Under the pieces are notes generated by a model. That model was not told the DNA's origin and made no database searches. It worked only from the letters and a program-made list of their open reading frames with translations. The translations under genes and the position numbers were made by a program. From a virus, in IMG/VR virus record IMGVR_UViG_3300044730_001661, positions 1 to 64,000 of that record: DNA of 64,000 nt; one strand, 5' to 3'. This document shows positions 18,488-27,064 of the stretch, one piece after another. Position 1 is the first letter of the stretch. Every line of letters starts with the position of its first letter.

Positions 18488-19034
18488 TAGAAACCTAATC
18501 GATCACTACAAGTATTGGACCGACGATGCAATTCGTGCAGATTTGGATGTACGCCGTTTTAATTATTCAGTTGTTTGTTGCAATATTGGCAATGATTTTA
18601 ATATTGCAACCGTCATTCGAAATGCTAATGCGTTTCTTGCGCAGGAGGTGGTAATCTATGGTAATAAGAAGTATGATCGAAGGGGCACGGTGGGTACTCA
18701 CCATTATAGCAATTTTCGTCATGTCAGGAGCATTGATTCTCTTGGAGACTATCTGCGGGAGCGACGAGAGCAGCATAGAGGACAGATTCGACTATTGGGA
18801 ATAGACAATATTCCCGAGGCAAAGGATGTCAATGCCTTTGACTTTGATCCAAATGTCCATTATGTAATGATCTTCGGGCAGGAGCAGATTGGCGTTCCTA
18901 CGGACGTGCTAAGTATGTGTGATGACGTTCTCTACATTCCCCAGTACGGGTCCGTGAGAAGCATCAATGTCGGTTGCGCAAGTTCAATCATAATGAACAA
19001 TTACTGCGCCAAAATTCACTCCTCGGTGGTGTAA
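18480..19034 (+). CDS. SPOUT (TrmH/SpoU-type) RNA methyltransferase, 184 aa
   Basis: Three SPOUT motifs in order: motif 1 NIATVIRNANAF (about 40-52), motif 2 VMIFGQEQIGVP (about 128-139), motif 3 IPQYGSVRSINVGCASSIIM (about 153-172), the last forming the knot that binds S-adenosylmethionine. Family members methylate ribose 2'-O positions in tRNA or rRNA. With three tRNA genes next to it, a tRNA substrate is plausible. The last 15 bp of the gene, including the stop, lie inside tRNA-Gln. Confidence 0.85.
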   Translation: MDNRNLIDHYKYWTDDAIRADLDVRRFNYSVVCCNIGNDFNIATVIRNANAFLAQEVVIYGNKKYDRRGTVGTHHYSNFRHVRSIDSLGDYLRERREQHRGQIRLLGIDNIPEAKDVNAFDFDPNVHYVMIFGQEQIGVPTDVLSMCDDVLYIPQYGSVRSINVGCASSIIMNNYCAKIHSSVV

Positions 19035-19090
19035 AGGTAGCACAAGAGGCTTTGAACCTCTTTGTCTTGGTTCGAATCCAAGCTGAGGAA
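19020..19090 (+). tRNA. tRNA-Gln (anticodon UUG)
   Basis: Acceptor TCCTCGG/CTGAGGA, anticodon arm AGAGG-CTTTGAA-CCTCT, T-arm CTTGG/CCAAG with TTCGAAT, discriminator A. The 5' end overlaps the SPOUT gene. Confidence 0.95.
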
Positions 19091-19092
19091 TT

Positions 19093-19203
19093 ATGGTTAC
19101 TAAGATACTCATCTGGACCGCAATCGGTTCAGTAATAATGACAGGATTTGGAATAATTTTATACGGAATCTTTTGTATGATCCGTGACTCGCAAAGGAAC
19201 TAA
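19093..19203 (+). CDS. 36-aa single-TM peptide
   Basis: The ATG lies two bases after the 3' end of tRNA-Gln (same TT-ATG junction as at tRNA-Lys). Sequence MVTKILIWTAIGSVIMTGFG continues to about residue 29 as one membrane segment, then a basic tail RDSQRN. No Shine-Dalgarno. No family. Confidence 0.5.
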   Translation: MVTKILIWTAIGSVIMTGFGIILYGIFCMIRDSQRN

Positions 19204-19204
19204 A

Positions 19205-19462
19205 ATGAAGCCTATTGGTAAATGGATTGTTGCATCGTCTTTGATCGGTGGTGAAAAGAAGACCTCTGCCGGTATCATCTTTCAGGAGAAGTCCAAGAGC
19301 AAGATCATCCCTGCAAAGGTGATTGCTGTTGGAAACAAACTCACCGAAGATATCAAAGTCGGTGACGTTATCTGGTGGGATGTCAGTAAATTAAAAGATG
19401 GCTTCCGAGGAAACCATCTAGTCCACCAAGACTGGGTTGAGTTGGTAGAGCGAGAGGCTTAA
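19205..19462 (+). CDS. GroES-like co-chaperonin, 85 aa
   Basis: Follows the GroES layout: MKPIGKWIVASSL, the mobile-loop region (GGEKKTSAGIIFQEKSKSK), AKVIAVGNKL, IKVGDVIWWD, and a C-terminal VELVE strand. GroES caps the GroEL chamber; T4 gp31 replaces GroES to fold the capsid protein. No GroEL is in the window, so it would work with host GroEL. Start at 19205, one base after the previous stop. Confidence 0.8.
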   Translation: MKPIGKWIVASSLIGGEKKTSAGIIFQEKSKSKIIPAKVIAVGNKLTEDIKVGDVIWWDVSKLKDGFRGNHLVHQDWVELVEREA

Positions 19463-20226
19463 GTTCCCTCTCGGCTGGAATCTATTACGGTACCTGGAGC
19501 GTATGTTGCGCTATTTATTGGACGATTTCTTTGTGAAGGATGGCCTTCCTGAAACTCCATAAAATGTGGATGTTTATAGAGTTGCATTTGGGCGTTATAA
19601 GCTTGTCTACCTAATGCTGTTCCAGCAGGTGATCTTTCAAAATTTGGAGAGTTTCTTCTTTGTGCAACATATTGTTGTTGCAGGATTTCTGCTTGCTGTG
19701 CTAAACTCATCAAAGCTTTTGATGGGTATCTTTTACCCCCGTGAACTAAAGAAGGATCGCTCCATAGCACTTCTTGTGCATCGGTCATTGTAGCAACACT
19801 TGGTTCACCTGGACCATCATTAGCATCATTAAACCCGTTAGTTGCATGTTCATCTGGGCGTCCAGCCAACTCACGTTCTTCATCTGGATTTGCATTTGTT
19901 GTGGCTAGACGAACCTCTACTTCGTTCAAAACTCTCGGGAACCCACCGTAAACAAAGTTTCCGGCCTGCACTTCAGTGCCTTCCTTCAATTGCTTCTTTT
20001 TCTTCTTTGCTTTCTTGACAGGCTTCTTGGACTTGTCGTTCTTCTTGGCCATATTAGCCTTGATTGCCTTGTCTCTGGAACCTAGGAACTCTTCGGATCC
20101 GGTTTCAACTTCTCCGTCTCCATCATAGTCCTTGTCTGCAAGCTTGGAAAGCTTCTTCTCAAGAATATTAATTTGTTCTTGCAATTGTTCGCAGAGATTT
20201 TTATAGTAATTTTGAAGGTAGTGCAT
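19459..20226 (-). CDS. virion-type protein with N-terminal coiled coil and Ca-binding-like loop, 255 aa
   Basis: Residues 5-33 form a coiled coil; 33-60 contain DKDYDGDGEVETGSEEFLGS, like an EF-hand/dockerin loop seen in proteins of marine T4-like phages; 66-82 are Lys-rich. The remainder is polar with Ala/Gln-rich helices. Late promoter at 20245-20252 and AGGA before ATG. Its stop overlaps the convergent GroES-like gene by 4 bp. Role unknown. Confidence 0.65.
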   Translation of the reverse strand: MHYLQNYYKNLCEQLQEQINILEKKLSKLADKDYDGDGEVETGSEEFLGSRDKAIKANMAKKNDKSKKPVKKAKKKKKQLKEGTEVQAGNFVYGGFPRVLNEVEVRLATTNANPDEERELAGRPDEHATNGFNDANDGPGEPSVATMTDAQEVLWSDPSLVHGGKRYPSKALMSLAQQAEILQQQYVAQRRNSPNFERSPAGTALGRQAYNAQMQLYKHPHFMEFQEGHPSQRNRPINSATYAPGTVIDSSREGT

Positions 20227-20244
20227 TTAATTTGTCCTTAATGA

Positions 20245-20252
20245 TATTTATA
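20245..20252 (-). promoter_or_regulatory. T4-type late promoter (TATAAATA)
   Basis: Exact TATAAATA on the minus strand, 18 bases before ATG 20226; the short leader carries AGGA. Confidence 0.8.
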
Positions 20253-23200
20253 AATTTGGAAGATAATGGTTGTAAGTTGGGTATGTGCCAAACGTATACG
20301 ATCCAACATTCTTCAATTGATTCAAAATCTCACTATAGTTTGCTGGCTTAATGGAATCAAAAGTTATTCCGTTTGCATAGCGGTCAGTAGGATAACATGG
20401 TCCCCAGAAAGGATCGAATACGAAACCATCACGGTCCAAACTTCTTTGAGACAACAGATCTATGGTTCCATCTAAACGAATACCGTAGGCCAAATCTCCT
20501 ACGCTTCTGATCCAAGCAAACGGATTATCCAAAATATTATCATCGGCAACAGCAAGCACGGGAATGTTGCTACCAGCTAAAGTGTATCCCGTATTTGCAG
20601 AACCACCACTCAAGACTGGATAATTTCCTGCAGTATCTCCATAAGCAAATACTTTAACAATTACGTCATTTGTGATGTAATTTGTTTCTTTCACCATCCA
20701 CGGTGGTGGGTCCGATGCAGTGCTTCCAAAATAATCAAAATAAGAAAATCCAAATAAAGAGTCGGGTGCAGTTCCATCCAATGGGATTTCATATACAGAA
20801 AGATATTCTCCATTGACTTTAGGAGGATTACCCCAACCTCCAGAAGTATTTGACATAGATGCTCTAGTATTAAGCCACATTGTGGACTCGTCATAAGTTT
20901 CTAAAGTAGGAGTTGGAATAACTAAACCTGGTGAAAGCGGATTGGGTCCATTTCCTATTTTCCATCTTGAACCACCCGGAGATGCTGGTGCATAAGCAAA
21001 ATTAAATATTGGTGAGAATCCATATCTAGAATAATCAAAAGAAGCTGTACCAAGAGTAAAATCACCTTTCATGGTAACTCTACCATGATCCAATATTTCT
21101 TGAGCGTAATTTGGATTGGTTGTAATATCAAAAATACATGGAACATATACATCATTACCCGCAAACGGAGTCCACGTTCCATTATTACTCAATATTCCAA
21201 CCAATCCAGGTCCTCGTGCAGACTCATTATTTGCCAATCCACTACAAAAACGCTGTAGACTTACACATCTCGGGGGAACATAAACCAATTGCTGTGTATT
21301 ATTAACTTCCAAAACAACTCCATAAATCATATCATAAAGTTGTTGGTCAAAATTAGAATTTTCTGGATAAGACCAAGTTTGTGAACCAGAATTATAAGTT
21401 GCTGTATAATGTTGTACCCTGCTCAGCAATCTTCTAACATATGGGTTTGAAGTAGCAACATCTTGGAATTTTACTACTTCACACATTTGAGTAGGATGTG
21501 GAAAAGACGAACGTGAAGGAATATAACCTGTATAAGTTGGGTTGATGCAAGTTGCAACACCCCCACTGATATATCCACCCCAAACGGAGGTCACGGGGAA
21601 ACGGACACCATCAATTTTTGGAATAAAGTTTAGAACATAAGCAATCTCCTTGCATGTTCCATTTATTATACTTCCAGTTACAGTACTTCCGCTCCAAGCA
21701 TAATATTGCTTAAATTCATCTGGTCTAGCTCCAGGAGGGGGTCCTAAAGGTGGTGTTTCTAGGGTTCCAAATTCAGATGCTCTTCCAGATTCTGGATCTT
21801 GTGGGTCCACAAATTTATTTTTTTTCTGGTTATATGAATTATAATAGTTGTTAGATCCAGTATTACCAGCTACACTTGTTATTTCGACTCCGTAAAGGCG
21901 ACCAGATTTATGAAGGCACCACACATAAATCAAACTACCGAGTAGACCACCGGATACGGTTACTGATACAAAGTCCCTATTTTCTATAGTAACAGGATTG
22001 TTTTCGTCATCTGTTAAAAACCCATTCGCAATCCAGTCTTCATCAAAATATGTCAAATACTCCCATGCAGCTGAAGTGCTTGCTATTCCCTGTGGAGTAG
22101 TATCGCTATTATACAATATTCTCACAGTTCCATTTTCATCTAACATTGCCAAACATTGATCTGTTGATAGATCAACTGATACCAGATTAATTTCACCCGT
22201 AGCACCAACATCATCGACGCCATCCATATCCAGATCGTTGCCATATAAACCGGCAACCGGTGCAATTTTTCCTCCATTTGTGAGTACTACTGAATGGTAG
22301 TGACCTGCTCCTAAACGATATGGTGTCTGGTTAACGCCAGTGTATACAGTAGATGGAACCGTTGCCTGATTTGTAGTAACACCATCAAAGTTTGTATTCG
22401 CTCCCCACGCTACGATAAAATTACCAGCATCATATCCTGTTGGTCCGACCGCCGCTAAAGCATGGGCAGCACCCGCAGCAATATCCACAATTCTGCCTTG
22501 TATTTCGGATGGGACCTCTACTACAGTTCCACCCACTATACTGAGAACACTATTTTCGCCAGTAAATCCCCAAGCATATAGAGTATTATTGATATCTAAA
22601 GCCATTGCAAAATAATCACCGGCTGCAATTTTTTTAATATCTGCAGAGAAAGATGGTCCAGTTAATCCAGACGGTACATCGTATATACCAATATAAGCAG
22701 GAAGATCTCCTGGATCTTTTGCTCCTCCCCAAATAAATATACGTCCAGAATCATTTAAAGCCATGGAATAATATTGACGAGCATCTATCTGTACTATATT
22801 TCCAAGCCCAGTCATTCCACTCGGGACAGTGCACTGTCCAAAATCATTGCTTCCCCAGCAAATTACATCATTGGTATCTGTTAACACGACGGCGTGCTTC
22901 CAACCTGCGGCAACCTGTGTCACAACCTTGGATGAAAGAGATGGAGGTACGTTTTCTACTACACCCGAAGAACCTGGAGATCTACCCCATACGGAAATTT
23001 GACCATTTTCTTTGGCTGCAATTGCCCAATCCGACCCAGCGTCTCCACCCATCGCTATATCAATAAAACCGGTACCGGATGGGAGATCGTCACGAACTTT
23101 TCCAAATAGGTCAAATCCAGTAAATCCTAAAGATCCGTCTATTTTTATTACAAGAGTATTTTTGACGTTAGGGGCAACTTCTTTCAGTTCTCCAAATGGA

Positions 23201-24420
23201 GCTAAGTTAAGTTCTTTGTTAGAAGTTTGGCCAAATCCGTGAGTAATATTATATGCAGAGGCCCCGCTGATCAAACTAGGATTTTTGCATTCTAGTGACC
23301 ATACAGATGGCTGATTTAATATCAAATCATAGATTGCGCTAGTTATAGTAAAACTGGTAGTATATCCTGTTCGAGGAACAGAAAGCTTTTTATTGTTTTC
23401 TGTTATAAATACGCCACCACCATATCCGGCCGCTATTGAAATATGATTTGCACCTTTCACTTCTCCTGTTGCAAAATCATACCATTGATATTTGTTAAAA
23501 GTTGATGGTTCGATATATTCCGACCCAACACCTCTTCTAGCTGTATCGCCAATATCATACAAAGATCCCGGAACAGCATTTTGGGTTATCCAGTTAGTAG
23601 CCCATGTTCTTCCAGAAGTTCCAGGTTCATCGTATTCAATTGCTCCGGAAATATCACCTTTAGTTCCAAGAGCACCGCCCATAAACGCACGGCCTGCCAA
23701 TCCGGAATCCCATTGAGTTGCAACATCTTGAACGCCTATTTCCAAAAAGTTAAATACACCACCAAAAGTTGATAAACCATTTGCAAGTAATGTATATGGG
23801 AATTCTGGATAATATTCGTCAATACTATTAAAGTCATGGTTTCTTTCAACCATGTATCCGTAAATGTCACCGTCAACAACACGCAAAAGCGGTAGCGAAG
23901 ACTCAAATGGTATTTCTCCGGTTGAACCAGAAATAAATGGTCCTTGCCCATCCATCGATGACATATCAAATAATGACAAGAAGTCATTTAAAGTATTTTT
24001 GATTATACCAAAATTATTCATCCATTGATTGGTATCTTTGTTAAAGTAAAAAATACCAAATGGTGTTTTGAACGGTTGCCAGTCTTTGTATTCTACTTGA
24101 GCAGGGGCCTTGAATGCCAAGGCATTTTGTTCAACCAGTTCCTTTGGCGAAATGCTCTTATATTTTTTCTCGATTGCCTTTTCTTTTAACAGGATATCTT
24201 TTTTGGTTGGAAGATGTCTTTTATCTGTTACAATTGGCTTTTCTTTCTTTGGTAAAAATACTTTTTCTACCTTTATCGGATTTTTTGAAGATTCCTCAAT
24301 TTCCTTTTGAGATTTTATAATAACTTCTTTAAAAGCTTCTTCTATAATTGGCTTTTTTGTTTGATTTTCAAAATTTTGCTTTGTAAATCTTTTTATAAAA
24401 TCTTCATTTGGGTGCGACAT
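20248..24420 (-). CDS. large RCC1-repeat virion/adhesin protein, 1390 aa
   Basis: Residues 1-110 are charged and helical (Lys/Glu-rich), then a GIFYFNKDTNQWMN motif common in phage fibre N-termini. The middle (about 430-730) holds RCC1-type beta-propeller repeats recognised by recurring VAAGWKHAVVLTDTNDVICWG, IDARQYYSMALNDSG and IAAGDYFAMALDINNTLYAWG. The C-terminal 600 residues are Gly/Asn/Tyr-rich beta structure. RCC1 propellers bind proteins or sugars; here a receptor-binding or baseplate fibre is likely. Late promoter puts +1 on the ATG. Confidence 0.8.
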   Translation of the reverse strand: MSHPNEDFIKRFTKQNFENQTKKPIIEEAFKEVIIKSQKEIEESSKNPIKVEKVFLPKKEKPIVTDKRHLPTKKDILLKEKAIEKKYKSISPKELVEQNALAFKAPAQVEYKDWQPFKTPFGIFYFNKDTNQWMNNFGIIKNTLNDFLSLFDMSSMDGQGPFISGSTGEIPFESSLPLLRVVDGDIYGYMVERNHDFNSIDEYYPEFPYTLLANGLSTFGGVFNFLEIGVQDVATQWDSGLAGRAFMGGALGTKGDISGAIEYDEPGTSGRTWATNWITQNAVPGSLYDIGDTARRGVGSEYIEPSTFNKYQWYDFATGEVKGANHISIAAGYGGGVFITENNKKLSVPRTGYTTSFTITSAIYDLILNQPSVWSLECKNPSLISGASAYNITHGFGQTSNKELNLAPFGELKEVAPNVKNTLVIKIDGSLGFTGFDLFGKVRDDLPSGTGFIDIAMGGDAGSDWAIAAKENGQISVWGRSPGSSGVVENVPPSLSSKVVTQVAAGWKHAVVLTDTNDVICWGSNDFGQCTVPSGMTGLGNIVQIDARQYYSMALNDSGRIFIWGGAKDPGDLPAYIGIYDVPSGLTGPSFSADIKKIAAGDYFAMALDINNTLYAWGFTGENSVLSIVGGTVVEVPSEIQGRIVDIAAGAAHALAAVGPTGYDAGNFIVAWGANTNFDGVTTNQATVPSTVYTGVNQTPYRLGAGHYHSVVLTNGGKIAPVAGLYGNDLDMDGVDDVGATGEINLVSVDLSTDQCLAMLDENGTVRILYNSDTTPQGIASTSAAWEYLTYFDEDWIANGFLTDDENNPVTIENRDFVSVTVSGGLLGSLIYVWCLHKSGRLYGVEITSVAGNTGSNNYYNSYNQKKNKFVDPQDPESGRASEFGTLETPPLGPPPGARPDEFKQYYAWSGSTVTGSIINGTCKEIAYVLNFIPKIDGVRFPVTSVWGGYISGGVATCINPTYTGYIPSRSSFPHPTQMCEVVKFQDVATSNPYVRRLLSRVQHYTATYNSGSQTWSYPENSNFDQQLYDMIYGVVLEVNNTQQLVYVPPRCVSLQRFCSGLANNESARGPGLVGILSNNGTWTPFAGNDVYVPCIFDITTNPNYAQEILDHGRVTMKGDFTLGTASFDYSRYGFSPIFNFAYAPASPGGSRWKIGNGPNPLSPGLVIPTPTLETYDESTMWLNTRASMSNTSGGWGNPPKVNGEYLSVYEIPLDGTAPDSLFGFSYFDYFGSTASDPPPWMVKETNYITNDVIVKVFAYGDTAGNYPVLSGGSANTGYTLAGSNIPVLAVADDNILDNPFAWIRSVGDLAYGIRLDGTIDLLSQRSLDRDGFVFDPFWGPCYPTDRYANGITFDSIKPANYSEILNQLKNVGSYTFGTYPTYNHYLPNL

Positions 24421-24425
24421 AGAAA

Positions 24426-24433
24426 TATTTATA
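24426..24433 (-). promoter_or_regulatory. T4-type late promoter, leaderless
   Basis: Exact TATAAATA; six bases from its last A the A of ATG (24420) is +1. Confidence 0.85.
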
Positions 24434-24440
24434 CCTATCT

Positions 24441-24468
24441 TTGACTTGGTTAAACTATACTATATAAT
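24441..24468 (+). promoter_or_regulatory. leaderless sigma-70-like promoter of 24475-24642
   Basis: TTGACT 24441-24446, 16-nt spacer, TATAAT 24463-24468, six bases, ATG. Divergent from the late promoter of the RCC1 gene. Confidence 0.8.
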
Positions 24469-24474
24469 CCGTAA

Positions 24475-24642
24475 ATGAGAAATAATAATTTAGAAGAACT
24501 ATTTTACGAGTATGGCCATATCCAATATAAAATTGGAAGAATGGAAACCGATGAAAAATCAAATACGAAAGATTACAGCAAAGCGGTAGCAGAAAAAGAA
24601 AGATTGGCAGAAGCCTTCAGAATGGTATGTAAAAAGAATTAA
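24475..24642 (+). CDS. 55-aa helical charged peptide
   Basis: MRNNNLEELFYEYGHIQYKI continues as one charged helix to KERLAEAFRMVCKKN. Supported by a perfect -10 six bases upstream. Overlaps the convergent 24639-24830 gene by 4 bp. No family recognised. Confidence 0.65.
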   Translation: MRNNNLEELFYEYGHIQYKIGRMETDEKSNTKDYSKAVAEKERLAEAFRMVCKKN

Positions 24643-24830
24643 ATCACAGAATCGCCTATAGTTGTTTTAATAATGCTATTAACATATCGGGGTGCATATC
24701 CCCTCAATTTTTCAAGAAGCTGCTTTCTCACTTCTGCTTTCCACTGTTCGAGACCAATGTTCGTTTGATCCTGCCCCGAAGCAACTTCCGAAGGCGTACT
24801 GATCTGCTCTACATTATATAAGTTTCCCAT
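24639..24830 (-). CDS. small late protein, 63 aa
   Basis: Start chosen at MGNLYNVEQI because GATAAATA (24843-24836) places +1 exactly there; longer starts would lie upstream of the promoter. The C-terminal half is helical (LEQWKAEVRKQLLEKLRGYA). No family recognised. Confidence 0.6.
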   Translation of the reverse strand: MGNLYNVEQISTPSEVASGQDQTNIGLEQWKAEVRKQLLEKLRGYAPRYVNSIIKTTIGDSVI

Positions 24831-24835
24831 AGGAT

Positions 24836-24843
24836 TATTTATC
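24836..24843 (-). promoter_or_regulatory. T4-type late promoter (GATAAATA), leaderless
   Basis: On the minus strand, with +1 on the A of ATG at 24830; overlaps the start region of the plus-strand gene at 24844. Confidence 0.65.
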
Positions 24844-25116
24844 ATGGCAAAATCAAAGAAAAAATCAAAATCCAAAGTAACCCCAAAGCCAAAATATCCA
24901 GATTATATTGAGGCTTTCATTCAAAAAGTCCACTCCGAAACACCTTTTATTGTCAGAGTGGATCAATATCAGAATGACAAGTCATATCATGTGGGGGTGA
25001 TTAAAAAATCTCCAAGAACTCGGCATTGCATATGGATGGTCGGTTATGTAGACAAACCAGAATATCTTTCTCAATTTTGGACCTCTAACGCTTTTAAGTC
25101 CAATCAAAAAGACTAA
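24844..25116 (+). CDS. basic hypothetical protein, 90 aa
   Basis: Lys/Ser-rich N-terminus (MAKSKKKSKSKVTPKPKYP), then an alpha-beta body (DYIEAFIQKVHSETPFIVRV, YHVGVIKKS, CIWMVGYVDKPEYLSQFW). Probably nucleic-acid binding. No clear promoter seen. No family recognised. Confidence 0.6.
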   Translation: MAKSKKKSKSKVTPKPKYPDYIEAFIQKVHSETPFIVRVDQYQNDKSYHVGVIKKSPRTRHCIWMVGYVDKPEYLSQFWTSNAFKSNQKD

Positions 25117-25119
25117 ATA
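25112..25119 (+). promoter_or_regulatory. candidate late promoter (ACTAAATA)
   Basis: Predicted +1 at 25125, three bases before ATG 25128. Two mismatches to TATAAATA. Confidence 0.45.
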
Positions 25120-25127
25120 TTTGTACC

Positions 25128-25370
25128 ATGTACGACAAATATTTTTTAGTAAATCGTCTTCCAGCAGTAAACGTAGCTATCCCAAAGCATAAGGGTATCA
25201 TTGTTAGCGCAAATACAAACGCTCAACTTTCATTCAATTTTTATAGTGAAATTGGAGTTACGATGACGGCAGGATTCACTTTCTCTGCCGGAACATCCAT
25301 TCTTCCAATACAGCCACAATCTTTGGCCGCTGCCGTTCCCGCTGGTGTGACTGCTTTTTATCTAAACTGA
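25128..25370 (+). CDS. small virion-type protein, 80 aa
   Basis: Beta-rich and uncharged (VNVAIPKHKGIIVSANTNAQ, then VTMTAGFTFSAGTS). The composition resembles small structural proteins of myoviruses near tail genes. Followed 4 bp later by the next gene. Confidence 0.6.
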   Translation: MYDKYFLVNRLPAVNVAIPKHKGIIVSANTNAQLSFNFYSEIGVTMTAGFTFSAGTSILPIQPQSLAAAVPAGVTAFYLN

Positions 25371-25373
25371 TAA

Positions 25374-25814
25374 ATGCCAAGTTTAAATTTATCCATCAAT
25401 CTTGGTGCCAGTGAACCAGGTTCGGCTCCCGAACCACCTCAATTTACAGCAGATTGGGGAAATATCAATACAATGGATAATACAGCCACTGTTTATTGGG
25501 CAAGTACAACAGGTGCGCAATTAAATAAAGCACATGCAACCCAAATAACATTTTCTGGCTTAGGAAAAACTATTACAGTAACTTTATCTATAAGTGGTGA
25601 TAGTGCAGGGGTATCAAGTGTTCGGCATGAAAAAAATGGTGGAGGTATCAAAACCACTTCAACGGTTCCTGTTACAGACGGGGATACTTTAATAGTCGGT
25701 GTTGTTTCACCAGTCTTCGCTCCTAGTAATGGCGGTGGAAATCTTATAGTTACAAATACAACCGATGGATATGTGATAGACACTATACCATATACAGCTG
25801 ACATTGGAATATAA
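25374..25814 (+). CDS. beta-rich virion-type protein, 146 aa
   Basis: Pro/Ser-rich start, then alternating Thr/Ile/Val strands (TVYWASTTGAQL, TITVTLSISGD, NLIVTNTTDGY) typical of an Ig-like or fibre-associated domain. No family recognised. Two-gene late unit with 25128. Confidence 0.6.
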   Translation: MPSLNLSINLGASEPGSAPEPPQFTADWGNINTMDNTATVYWASTTGAQLNKAHATQITFSGLGKTITVTLSISGDSAGVSSVRHEKNGGGIKTTSTVPVTDGDTLIVGVVSPVFAPSNGGGNLIVTNTTDGYVIDTIPYTADIGI

Positions 25815-26013
25815 AGAAATACGTTGCCTAGTCACCAATAAAATTTTAAATTCCGATGAATGGTATTGGTATTCATGGGAAATGGAAGCCGTTATTTCAG
25901 CACCGGGTCTTGCCGAAATAGAAATTCGCCGTCATGATCCTGACGACGAATTTGCTAAAATGTTATGGGAAGAGTGGGAATGGACCCGAGAGATCGGGTA
26001 CCCGGATCTTTAA
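25804..26013 (+). CDS. acidic Trp-rich protein, 69 aa (TTG start likely)
   Basis: No ATG lies early in this frame; TTG at 25804 overlaps the end of the previous gene. Contains WYWYSWEMEAV and LWEEWEWTREIG, with acidic residues between. Its stop overlaps the convergent gene by 4 bp. No family; start uncertain. Confidence 0.5.
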   Translation: MEYKEIRCLVTNKILNSDEWYWYSWEMEAVISAPGLAEIEIRRHDPDDEFAKMLWEEWEWTREIGYPDL

Positions 26014-27059
26014 GCTCCGAAGAACTTATTAATCTTATCCGATACGCTCTCGTTGGTAGCCCCTCTGGTGACAACTCTTGCTGTTCTGCCGCCCGGAAGA
26101 ACGACACGACCTTCTGTATCTGGTTTTAACCCAGAGACTGCTTTCTTGGTTCTTTCTCTTCTAGTTGGTGCAGGTGCAGAAACAGTTGATCTTGGAGTGG
26201 GTTGTGGTGCGCCCAATCCTTGGGCAATTAATGCTTGGTTGGCTGCTGAGGTACTAACATTCATTGCTTCTCTGCCGACTGGTGTAGGGAGAGATCCCAT
26301 GCCACCCATGCTCGGTGCAGGTTCATCTCCGACAGAGAATTTTGGAACGCGGCTAATATTTACATCTACTACGCGGTCCAATCTTCCGTCCTTTACATCG
26401 GCTGAAACGTCAAAGGCATCTGCGTCTCCATCACCATCTACGTCTACCGGGCGAAGATCTGGTGTTGCATCAACCATAGCGTTTTCTGCATCCGGTGTTC
26501 TGTTGGGGGTTTGCATTCTACGAAGTCTTTCCATTGCCTCGTATGTTCTGCGATTTGTCCAGGTGGACAACGGCCCGGGAGAAGGTGTGTCGGGCAAAGC
26601 TTCAAAATCTTCTCTTCCAACGGATCCAGGTCCGATTACAGCTTCACCCTGGCCAATTGCATAGGCTTGTGCTGCCGCAGCTTTCGCAATATTTCTTGCA
26701 CCTTTTTCTCCAATTTTAAGAGCCTCGCTGGGTTTCAACGCTGGATTTGGATTTTTTAAAGTTCCTTTTCCTCTGTTTCCTGAACCTTCACCTTGTTCTG
26801 TTGGTCTTACGCCAGTATTTACAGTTTGAATAAGATCAAAGATTCCTTTAGCAATTCTGCCAGCAATTTCGTTTTCTGCAGAACCTTGACCGATTGTTCC
26901 GGGTCTGGTACGACCACCGATACTGGTTTGCCCTTGCTTTAAACCAGTCTCACCAGAAATCTGTTGTGCTTCTGAGAGAAGTTTGGCATGATTGTGCTGT
27001 ACAGTGTTAGCAGCATTTTTAAGATCGTGGATCCAATTATAATAGCCTTGATTACTCAT
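26010..27059 (-). CDS. Gly/Pro-rich disordered virion-type protein, 349 aa
   Basis: A helical N-terminus (WIHDLKNAANTVQHNHAKLL) is followed by low-complexity Gly, Pro, Thr and Arg-rich sequence. An acidic segment DVDGDGDADAFDVSADVKDG resembles a dockerin-type calcium loop. The late promoter puts +1 on ATG. Possibly a scaffold or internal protein; unknown. Confidence 0.6.
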   Translation of the reverse strand: MSNQGYYNWIHDLKNAANTVQHNHAKLLSEAQQISGETGLKQGQTSIGGRTRPGTIGQGSAENEIAGRIAKGIFDLIQTVNTGVRPTEQGEGSGNRGKGTLKNPNPALKPSEALKIGEKGARNIAKAAAAQAYAIGQGEAVIGPGSVGREDFEALPDTPSPGPLSTWTNRRTYEAMERLRRMQTPNRTPDAENAMVDATPDLRPVDVDGDGDADAFDVSADVKDGRLDRVVDVNISRVPKFSVGDEPAPSMGGMGSLPTPVGREAMNVSTSAANQALIAQGLGAPQPTPRSTVSAPAPTRRERTKKAVSGLKPDTEGRVVLPGGRTARVVTRGATNESVSDKINKFFGA

Positions 27060-27064
27060 ACAAT

